Shown: piece by piece, positions 28,590 through 35,936 of the stretch
How the letters are laid out: each line of letters opens with the position of its first letter
Position numbering within the stretch: position 1 is the first letter of the stretch
Source: Lentisphaerota bacterium
GTDB lineage: Bacteria; Verrucomicrobiota; Lentisphaeria; Victivallales; UBA1829
Assembly (NCBI GenBank): GCA_015061565.1
Contig: SUWI01000010.1
Span: 1 to 50,687, forward strand
DNA: 50,687 bases
Direction of reading: 5' to 3'
Notes under the pieces: generated by a model
The model's database searches: none
Told to the model about the DNA's origin: nothing
The model's input: only the letters and a program-made list of their open reading frames with translations
Translations under genes and position numbers: made by a program

Positions 28590-29468
28590 ATGAAAACCTC
28601 CGAACTGCGTCGGCAGCTGACCTCGATTTTTCGTGAAAACGGTTTCGAGTCGCCTGAACTTGAGGCGGACTATATCGCGTCGGAGATCCTTCATCTGCGC
28701 GGATTCGAACTGCTGCTGCATGATTCCGATGAACTGACCGATCCCCAGCTCGCGCAGGCACGGGATTTTTGCAGCCGCCGGCTGAAAAACGAACCGTTCC
28801 AGTATATTTTCGGCTGGACTCCGTTCCGCGAGCTCGATTTGCAGGTGGGACCGGGGGTCCTGATCCCGCGTCCGGAAACCGAATTCATGCTCGATTCCGT
28901 GCTGAAAAAACTGCCGCGCAACGCCCTGGTGTGCGAGCTCGGCACCGGTTCGGGCGCCATTGCCCTGTCTCTGGCTTTCGAACGGCCCGATCTGCAGGTC
29001 CATGCCAGTGAGCTTTCCCCCGCGGCTCTGCACTGGGCCGAACTCAATCTCTCATCCCTGAAACTGCCGAACGTGCATCTTTATTCCGGCAGTCTGTTCG
29101 ATCCGTTTCCCCCGGACCTGAAATTCGATGCGGTGATCGCCAATCTGCCTTACATTGCCGAAGAGGAACGGGCTGTCCTGCCGCCGAATGTGCGCGATTA
29201 CGAGCCGCCGGAAGCGCTGTTCGCGACCGATCACGGCTGTGCGCTGATCGAACAGGCGGTCCGCGAAGCGCCGGAACATCTGAATCCCGCATCCGCACAG
29301 CTTTTTTTCGAGATCGGCGAGACCCAGGGCGAACGGCTGAAGAAATTCACCTTGGCGCAGGGCTTTTTCACGATTGCGGAGATTTTGCCGGATCAGTATG
29401 GGGTTCCCCGCCAGCTGGCGGCACGGCGGGATCAAGCTCGTCCGGATCATCCGAACGCGCCGCACTGA
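28590..29468 (+). CDS. prmC: Peptide chain release factor N(5)-glutamine methyltransferase
   Basis: FQYIFGWTPFRELDLQVGPGVLIPRPETEFML, CELGTGSGAIALSLA, FDAVIANLPYI (NLPY instead of NPPY). Confidence 0.9.
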   Translation: MKTSELRRQLTSIFRENGFESPELEADYIASEILHLRGFELLLHDSDELTDPQLAQARDFCSRRLKNEPFQYIFGWTPFRELDLQVGPGVLIPRPETEFMLDSVLKKLPRNALVCELGTGSGAIALSLAFERPDLQVHASELSPAALHWAELNLSSLKLPNVHLYSGSLFDPFPPDLKFDAVIANLPYIAEEERAVLPPNVRDYEPPEALFATDHGCALIEQAVREAPEHLNPASAQLFFEIGETQGERLKKFTLAQGFFTIAEILPDQYGVPRQLAARRDQARPDHPNAPH

Positions 29469-30540
29469 ACGCGATCCCGAAAGTCAGCAGCACGCCCAGC
29501 AGCGAGCTGCCGCCGTAACTGAGGATCGGCAGCGTGATGCCCGTCGGCGGGATCAGCACGCAGTTCACGCTGATATGGATCAGCGCCTGGATCAGATAGA
29601 TCGCTCCCGCGGCAAAGATGAAATATCTCCGGTCGTTGTTCCTGCCCTTGACTTTCCAGGAGAGGAGACAGAACGCAATGCTCATGGCCAGAAATCCCGC
29701 AATGACCAGCATTCCGCCCAGAAATCCGGTCGATTCCACGATCGAGGCATAGAGTGAATCCGTGTGCGGCAGCGGCAGAAAACTGCCCGACCACAATGCT
29801 TTGCCCCAGTCCGCTCCGGTCCAGCCGCCGTGCGCCATCGTGTATTGGAATTGACGGATATGCCAGGCACTGCTGCTTTCCTGGTTCAGGAAGCCGATGA
29901 TCCGCATCATGGCATAATCATTGGCCAGCAGGAAATAGAGGGAGGCCAGCGCCATGGCTCCGCCCGCGATCAGCAGATAATGCAGCGGTGTTCCGCCCAC
30001 GACCGCGATCAGGAGAAAGATCAGGAAGAACATCATGGCCCCGCCGTAATCCGGTTCCGCCATTACCAGTCCCATGCAGAGCCCCGCGGTCAGGAAGATT
30101 TTCAGGGTTTTTCCTGCGGTCCGTTTTTCCCGCTGATCCCATTGCACGCACAGATACAGCAGGAAAACGGTTTTCACCAGTTCGGACGGCTGGATATTGA
30201 TCCGGCCGAACCTGAGCCAGCCGCGCATGCCGTTGACCGTTTCGCCGCAGACCAGCACCAGGATCAGCAGCAGGATCCCCGCCGGCATCAGCCACGATGA
30301 CGCTTTCCGGTACCAGCGGAACGGCACGGCCGCGGACACCAGAAAAACCAGCATGCAAGGCAGCAGCCAGAGCAGCTGCCGCATCACGAACACCGTCGGA
30401 TCGGCACCGTATGCACGCGAATTGTAGATCGCCAGACAGCCCAGCAGTCCGCTCAGGATCAGCAGCAGTGCGGTCCCGAACGGGAAAAGCCGGTTCCGGC
30501 TTCCCGGATCATTTTCCCGCCAGACTGTTTTCGAATCCAT
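29368..30540 (-). CDS. ftsW: FtsW/RodA/SpoVE (SEDS) family protein
   Basis: AEPDYGGAMMFFLIF, LPHTDSLYASIVESTGFLGG, IPPTGITLPILSYGGSSLL. Start at inner ATG after AGGAAACAG. Confidence 0.85.
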   Translation of the reverse strand: MDSKTVWRENDPGSRNRLFPFGTALLLILSGLLGCLAIYNSRAYGADPTVFVMRQLLWLLPCMLVFLVSAAVPFRWYRKASSWLMPAGILLLILVLVCGETVNGMRGWLRFGRINIQPSELVKTVFLLYLCVQWDQREKRTAGKTLKIFLTAGLCMGLVMAEPDYGGAMMFFLIFLLIAVVGGTPLHYLLIAGGAMALASLYFLLANDYAMMRIIGFLNQESSSAWHIRQFQYTMAHGGWTGADWGKALWSGSFLPLPHTDSLYASIVESTGFLGGMLVIAGFLAMSIAFCLLSWKVKGRNNDRRYFIFAAGAIYLIQALIHISVNCVLIPPTGITLPILSYGGSSLLGVLLTFGIAFSAARSDDPDELDPAVPPAGGEPHTDPAKSPQS

Positions 30541-31252
30541 CTGTTTCCTGTCCTTTTTCTTCCAGTTCCGCCAGATTTTCATTCAGCCGGACATCCCGGC
30601 CGTTTTCCGGCTGACGGATCACCTGCAGCGTTTCATAGATCCAGCTGCCGTTACGGTCCAGCATCACCCGCATCCGTCCTGCCTTTCCGGACAGTTCCAG
30701 ATCGTAAGTCTGTTCCAGACCGGATATGCCGACCCGTTCTTTCCGGTCGTTCAGCGCGGTCTCGCCGAGCTGTTCCCGCACGGCCGGATTTCCGGCATAA
30801 CGCCGTTCCAGCCTGCCTTCGGTGCGGATCCCCTGAATGCCGCGGAAGATCCGGGCACATTTTTCGATTTCGTCTGCCGACAAGTCTTTCCTGAGGACGA
30901 CAGGCAATTCTGCGGTTTCTGGCGGCAGTTCTGTTCCGGGTATGGCCTCGTCCAGCCGGCGCTGCAGATGATGCCGGCGGTTTTTCTCCGGATGCCGGTC
31001 CAGGATCAGGTCGCAGCGGAACACATCTTCGGCCAGAACTGCTCCATCCCGGTCCAGGATCCGTCCCCGCCGGGCCGGTATTTCCGCCGTCCGCCACGCG
31101 ATCGGATGGGATCTTTTCAGCAGGGCCTGACGGTCCCTCACAGTGAAGGTGTAGACTTTTGACGCCGCGAACGCTGCCCAGGTCAGCAGCAGGGCCAGGA
31201 TGATGACGGTCCGGATCTTGTATTCGGCGGAAGTCATTTCCCTGCCTTTCAT
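30509..31252 (-). CDS. FtsI/bPBP-like pedestal (dimerisation) protein lacking a transpeptidase domain
   Basis: N-terminal TM helix, IPARRGRILDRDGAVLAED, ...GISGLEQTYDLELSGKAGRMRVMLDRNGS...PENGRDVRLNENLAELEEKGQ then stop; no SxxK/SxN/KTG follows. Start at 31252 (ATGA overlap) or 31237. Confidence 0.7.
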   Translation of the reverse strand: MKGREMTSAEYKIRTVIILALLLTWAAFAASKVYTFTVRDRQALLKRSHPIAWRTAEIPARRGRILDRDGAVLAEDVFRCDLILDRHPEKNRRHHLQRRLDEAIPGTELPPETAELPVVLRKDLSADEIEKCARIFRGIQGIRTEGRLERRYAGNPAVREQLGETALNDRKERVGISGLEQTYDLELSGKAGRMRVMLDRNGSWIYETLQVIRQPENGRDVRLNENLAELEEKGQETDGFENSLAGK

Positions 31253-31539
31253 TCCCGGAGTTCCGGCCGCATCCCTGTCTGCAGACTCTGCAGAATATAT
31301 TCCGGATGGCGCACGGTCAGCGACCGCAGTTCTCTGGCATCCGGATTTGCTTTTTCCTGATGAAGCAGCTGTTCGACCGTGGCTTGCCACTGGGTATGGG
31401 CCGCTTCCTGTTCCGCCTGACGGGTCATCATGCTGTCACCCAGCCGTCCCGCGCCGATCAGCAGCGCCGCGACGCCGAGCAGGATCAGCGCGGCCAGCAG
31501 ACGGAATGATTTCCGGTTGTCGGTGTTGTTCCCGTTCAT
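31249..31539 (-). CDS. Small single-TM protein in the FtsL position
   Basis: TM segment FRLLAALILLGVAALLIGAG plus a short extracytoplasmic helix; ATGA overlap with mraZ. Confidence 0.55.
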   Translation of the reverse strand: MNGNNTDNRKSFRLLAALILLGVAALLIGAGRLGDSMMTRQAEQEAAHTQWQATVEQLLHQEKANPDARELRSLTVRHPEYILQSLQTGMRPELRE

Positions 31540-32033
31540 TTCCGGTCCTCCTCCCTGTCTGAAATATGGCCCTGCAGATCGTCGTTCATTTCCTGTTCGC
31601 CCTTTTCACGGGCATGCTCCATCAGCTTGCGCTGTTCTTCCTGCCACCTCGCGGCGTCCCAGATCTCGACTCCGATCTCCACGCCCGCCACCACGACGCT
31701 TCCGGCCGCGGCCAGTCCCGCGAATTCCCGGTATTCCGGCGGGATCGTGACCCGTCCCTGCGCCGAGATCCGCTGCGAACAGCTCCAGGCTCCGAAACGC
31801 CGCTGTTCCCGACGGTAGACCATGCTTTTCCCCGCTCGTTCGGCGGCATTGCTTTCCGCGTGACGCATCGCTTCGAACACTTTTTCCGGATACACCGCGA
31901 CCGCGCCTTCGGGCAGGCAATGCAAAACCACATCGCTGCCGCTCCGGGCGAAATCTTCCAGCACGCGCGGACTGAGTTTCACCCGTCCGTTCGCATCCAT
32001 CTGGCATTTATCGGTTCCGCAGAAAGCAAGCAT
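31536..32033 (-). CDS. mraZ: Transcriptional regulator MraZ
   Basis: Two AbrB-like repeats: CQMDANGRVKLSPRVLEDF and QRISAQGRVTIPPEYREFAGL; VVVAGVEIGVEIWDAARW. Confidence 0.85.
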   Translation of the reverse strand: MLAFCGTDKCQMDANGRVKLSPRVLEDFARSGSDVVLHCLPEGAVAVYPEKVFEAMRHAESNAAERAGKSMVYRREQRRFGAWSCSQRISAQGRVTIPPEYREFAGLAAAGSVVVAGVEIGVEIWDAARWQEEQRKLMEHAREKGEQEMNDDLQGHISDREEDRK

Positions 32034-32045
32034 TTTCCAATTTTA

Positions 32046-32090
32046 CTCCGTAATATTCCAATATTTACCACTATATTCCAATTTTTTCCA
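32046..32090 (-). promoter_or_regulatory. Predicted MraZ operator array, five boxes at 10-bp period
   Basis: Minus strand TGGAA, TGGAA, TGGTA, TGGAA, CGGAG; on the + strand the boxes end at 32090, 32080, 32070, 32060, 32050. Confidence 0.7.
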
Positions 32091-32097
32091 AATTCAA
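32070..32097 (-). promoter_or_regulatory. Predicted mraZ promoter
   Basis: Minus strand TTGAAT-N16-TATAGT with two boxes inside the spacer. Confidence 0.5.
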
Positions 32098-32136
32098 GTG
32101 GTTTTTAAAAAAAAGAAGATTTTTTTCGATCGGCTC

Positions 32137-32166
32137 TTGACACCGCTATATAACGGTTCGTATAAT
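32137..32166 (+). promoter_or_regulatory. Predicted sigma70-type promoter of the GntR-family regulator, with an operator-like inverted repeat in the spacer
   Basis: TTGACA-N18-TATAAT; ACCGCTATATAACGGT at 32142..32157. Confidence 0.7.
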
Positions 32167-32188
32167 TGCCGACAAACGGAGAAAAAAC

Positions 32189-33217
32189 ATGCCGGAAATG
32201 AAATATGACAAGCTGTGCGAGCAATTGGAACGGATGATCCGCAACGGCACTTTCGGGAACCGGCTGCCGGGCATTCACAAGCTGGCCGGACAGCTGGGCG
32301 CGAACCATATCACGATCCGCAAGGCGCTCGAACTGCTGATCGACCGCGGTCTGCTGGAAGTGATCCCCTCCCGCGGCACGTTCGTCCGGGAACAGGAAAA
32401 AGCCGTGCGCAATTTCCGTGTGATCGGCTGCATCGGCATTTGTTGCGGTTCCCATGTCCGGGAAATGGTATTCACCCGCCAGAACGAGCTGATGCGGGAT
32501 AGCGGCTATAAAATTCTTGATATTTCCGCTTCGGCCAAAATCTTCCGTGACAATCCCCGGCTGCTGCTTCAATTTCCGGTGGACGGCTATATTTTCTGCG
32601 GCAGTTCGCTTTCCCGGGAAATGATGCAGGTGCTGATGGACAACGGCATTCCGCTCATTTCCACGATCAACAGCAATTTCCCGGAGATCAATCAGGTCGG
32701 CATGGACCATTTCGCCGGTTATGCCGAAGCCTTGAAAATACTGAAACTGAGAGGATGCCGCAGGATCGCTTTTCTGGGCTATCAGCGGCAAGACGATTTT
32801 CAGAATTATATCGATGACATCCGCGCTGTTTTCCGGCAGGAACTCGGGACGGCATTCAATCCCGGACTTTTTTCCGTTTTTTGCTCGGAGGATTATTACC
32901 TGCGGTATGTGGAAGACTACCACAAAGTCATCGCCGAAGAGTGCATTCGCTCCTGGGGCAACAATCCGCCGGACGGGCTGGTCTGTCATTTTTATACGGC
33001 TCCGACCGTCAGGCAACTGATGCCCGAAGTGGAAACCGTGGTCTTCACGTCCTGCGGAGACCGTCCGGAAGGGGATATCGTCATGTATGAAGACCTTCCG
33101 GCAATTCTGTCTGCTGCATCCGGACGGATGATCGAAATACTCTCCGGCGATGCTTCCATTACCGAAATCCGGATTCCGTTTGTGATCCGGGAAAAAGAGA
33201 AGACTGAATCGAAATGA
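32189..33217 (+). CDS. GntR-family regulator with LacI-like periplasmic-binding sensor domain
   Basis: LPGIHKLAGQLGANHITIRKALELLIDRGLLEVIPSRGTFV winged helix; sensor segment DGYIFCGSSLSREMMQVLMDNGIPLISTI and GCRRIAFLGY. Confidence 0.85.
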   Translation: MPEMKYDKLCEQLERMIRNGTFGNRLPGIHKLAGQLGANHITIRKALELLIDRGLLEVIPSRGTFVREQEKAVRNFRVIGCIGICCGSHVREMVFTRQNELMRDSGYKILDISASAKIFRDNPRLLLQFPVDGYIFCGSSLSREMMQVLMDNGIPLISTINSNFPEINQVGMDHFAGYAEALKILKLRGCRRIAFLGYQRQDDFQNYIDDIRAVFRQELGTAFNPGLFSVFCSEDYYLRYVEDYHKVIAEECIRSWGNNPPDGLVCHFYTAPTVRQLMPEVETVVFTSCGDRPEGDIVMYEDLPAILSAASGRMIEILSGDASITEIRIPFVIREKEKTESK

Positions 33218-35115
33218 AGAGCGTGATGAAAAAACATTTCCGGGCACTCAGCTGGCGGATTGACTGGGCGGATCTGGAACTGGGCAATCCCCGTATCCTC
33301 GACAAGATACAGCGCCGTGCCGATTCCTTTGCCGAAACCGCTGCAGACACTGCCATTATTTTCGGCACCCATTTCCGCTGGGATTTCCTGCCTTACTGGC
33401 CGGTCCTCCATATCCTTCTATCCGAGATTTCCCAAGCACTGAAAGAACGGGAAATCATGTTGTTCGACCATCATTCCGCGACCCTTGTCCACCGTTTCCA
33501 TTCTCCCGCGGAAATCCGGGGAGGCATGAGCAGCAAAATCCATCATCTGCCGTGGGCTCCCTCTCCGGAAGCCGCCGCCGACTGGAAATTCAACGGCGAA
33601 TATCTCGATTCCTGGCGCGTCATCGACGCCCGGACCGGAGGCCCGGCATACGTTCCGCAATATTACGCACAGGAGTTCTGCATCAACCATCCCGGCTATC
33701 GCGCCGCATATGCGAAATATCTGAAACAGCTGCTGGCAGAAACGGGCATCGATGGACTGATGTGCGACGACATGATCTATTTCGGCGGTTTCTATCATTG
33801 CGCCTGCGAATACTGCCGCAAAAAACTCTCTTTCAAACTTCCCGAAACGTCCGACGCTTCGTTCTGGGGCAACTGGGGCGACGCCCGCTGGCTTGAATAC
33901 CTCGCCATGCGGCGTGATTCCATCGGGGATTTTCTGGAAACCGTCAAGTCGGCTCTGCCGGAAAGGTTTCCGCTGATGTCCTGCAACACCACCGGTGCAT
34001 ACGGCGGCAACAGCAACCACTGCGGCCAGTCCATTCATGAATTTGTCCGCGGCGACAACCTCATCAATCTGGAACTTTGCGGGGAAAATCTGGTCCACCC
34101 GGAAGACCTGCAGGTGGCTCTCAATTATCAGGCAGGTGCTTCAAAAAAATACGGACTTCCCGTGATCGCCGTCGGGTATGGCGCTTTTTCCGATTCCGCC
34201 GGACATCTCTGGGCGATGGATCATCTTGCCGGCGTTTCCACCTGGTTCAGTGCAATAGTCGGACGCAGTTTTCCCGAAGAGATCCAGAAACACCTGCCGG
34301 GTGAAACCGCCATTGCCAAGGCGTTCCGTTTTGAAAAAGCCCATCCGGAACTCTTTGACGAACCGCTCGAATACGACTGCGCGGTTTATTTTTCGGAAAC
34401 GACCAAATACGGCAGTTATTTCGGTTCCTGCGAGGAGGGGTCGACCAAAGATTACCGGGATTTGATCGGAAAACTCTCTTCCGCGGGAATCCGTGCGGAA
34501 ACCGTTTTCGATTTCCCTGCCGATGCCGCGCAAAGTCCCTGCGTGGTGATGCCTTCCACCGCTCTTCTGTCGCACGAAGAACAAGCCGCGATGGATAAAT
34601 ATCTGGCTTCCGGAGGGGTGATCCTGCGGTATGGCCCTGATGATCTGACCGGTTTCCCGGTTTGTCCGGACAAGGATTTCGAATCCCTGGAGTGGCTGCG
34701 GAAACAGACTTTCGATTTCTACGATCCGGCCGATGAGTGGCGGGAACTCGAACGTGGGTTGTGGTACAATCCCGCCCGGAATCCGAAAGATCTACTGACC
34801 ATCCTGCGCTCGAATATGAGGTCTGATTTGCCGAAAGTGGAAGCGTCCGGTTTTGCGGTCAGTGTCCGGAAACATTCGATCCATCTGCTGGCGCTGGAAT
34901 ACGACCTGAAACTCAACGAAGAATTGGAAGCAAAATGGAAACAGTCCTCCCATGCCCGCCTGATCCGTGAGGCGAAACCGAAAAACTGCGCATCGGTTAT
35001 TTCGTGTTCCGTTCCGGTAAAAAAGGTGTATTGCCCGCTGGGCGGGAATGCGCGGCTGGAGGCAGGAAAAGCGAATCTGGAAGGAAACCCGATGTATATC
35101 ATCATGGAAATCTGA
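33214..35115 (+). CDS. Glycoside-hydrolase-like TIM-barrel protein
   Basis: GIDGLMCDDMIYFGGFYHCACEYCRKKL and trimerisation/amidotransferase-like C-terminal segment; ATGA overlap with the regulator. Confidence 0.6.
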   Translation: MKSVMKKHFRALSWRIDWADLELGNPRILDKIQRRADSFAETAADTAIIFGTHFRWDFLPYWPVLHILLSEISQALKEREIMLFDHHSATLVHRFHSPAEIRGGMSSKIHHLPWAPSPEAAADWKFNGEYLDSWRVIDARTGGPAYVPQYYAQEFCINHPGYRAAYAKYLKQLLAETGIDGLMCDDMIYFGGFYHCACEYCRKKLSFKLPETSDASFWGNWGDARWLEYLAMRRDSIGDFLETVKSALPERFPLMSCNTTGAYGGNSNHCGQSIHEFVRGDNLINLELCGENLVHPEDLQVALNYQAGASKKYGLPVIAVGYGAFSDSAGHLWAMDHLAGVSTWFSAIVGRSFPEEIQKHLPGETAIAKAFRFEKAHPELFDEPLEYDCAVYFSETTKYGSYFGSCEEGSTKDYRDLIGKLSSAGIRAETVFDFPADAAQSPCVVMPSTALLSHEEQAAMDKYLASGGVILRYGPDDLTGFPVCPDKDFESLEWLRKQTFDFYDPADEWRELERGLWYNPARNPKDLLTILRSNMRSDLPKVEASGFAVSVRKHSIHLLALEYDLKLNEELEAKWKQSSHARLIREAKPKNCASVISCSVPVKKVYCPLGGNARLEAGKANLEGNPMYIIMEI

Positions 35116-35154
35116 AATTTCAACATAAAACCCAAACATAGAAAGGTCGGAAAA

Positions 35155-35889
35155 ATGAAACAACAAACAACCAAAAAACATCGCAGCCGGGTAGAATTCA
35201 CATTGATAGAACTCCTGGTTGTCATCGCCATCATTGCCATTCTGGCGGGAATGCTCCTGCCGGCATTGAACCGCGCCCGCGAAAGTGCAAAACTCTCATC
35301 CTGCATCAGCAATCTCAAACAAATGGGCACTGCAGCCAGAATGTATGTCGACGATAATCTCGGCTATTTCCCGCCCAGGGTGAGGGACAACAAAGACGAC
35401 AACAACAACTATTGCTATCTGGAAAACTTTGTCCTGTATTTTAATCCGAAAGCCAAACGCATGACGACGAGCGAAGCCCAACAGAAATTCGGCCTTACTT
35501 ATGTGCCGAACCCGTTCCGCTATGATCCCCCGAAAGTTATGGTCTGCCCGAAATCCCAGGGCGCCAATACCGAAACTCATACCTCGACGACCTGGAGAAA
35601 GTTCGGGATCGTCTATCTGTCATGGACTTATTTCCTCGGCAAAAAATACGATTCGGCTCTGCGGTCCAGAAAGGGCAAACCCTGGCTCTTTTCCGAACAA
35701 TGCATGCGCGGCAACGACAACTGCTACACAGGACAGGATTATAATTTCTGCCCGCATGTCCATGGCGTTAAAAACAATGCCTGTCTGGTGGACGGTTCCG
35801 TTTTGAATATGCCGATTTTTTACACTGTTTCCGGTCAGTCCAACAAAAGCGATTTCTGGCCGCAGAGACAATACCGCTGGGAACAGTGA
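35155..35889 (+). CDS. Prepilin-type N-terminal domain / H-X9-DG protein
   Basis: [43 protein letters not shown]-terminal [12 protein letters not shown] fits H-X9-DG. Confidence 0.9.
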   Translation: MKQQTTKKHRSRVEFTLIELLVVIAIIAILAGMLLPALNRARESAKLSSCISNLKQMGTAARMYVDDNLGYFPPRVRDNKDDNNNYCYLENFVLYFNPKAKRMTTSEAQQKFGLTYVPNPFRYDPPKVMVCPKSQGANTETHTSTTWRKFGIVYLSWTYFLGKKYDSALRSRKGKPWLFSEQCMRGNDNCYTGQDYNFCPHVHGVKNNACLVDGSVLNMPIFYTVSGQSNKSDFWPQRQYRWEQ

Positions 35890-35936
35890 GTTTGAGCATT
35901 CGTTAATCTTTTCCATGACAGAAGGAAGTTTTGTGA

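Noticed and set aside
30509-31252. Truncated ftsI as a pseudogene
   Set aside because: Intact overlaps with neighbours and no transpeptidase remnant in any frame before ftsW; decay not supported, though not excluded.
32105-33247. 380-aa - strand ORF
   Set aside because: Antisense of the GntR-family regulator gene.
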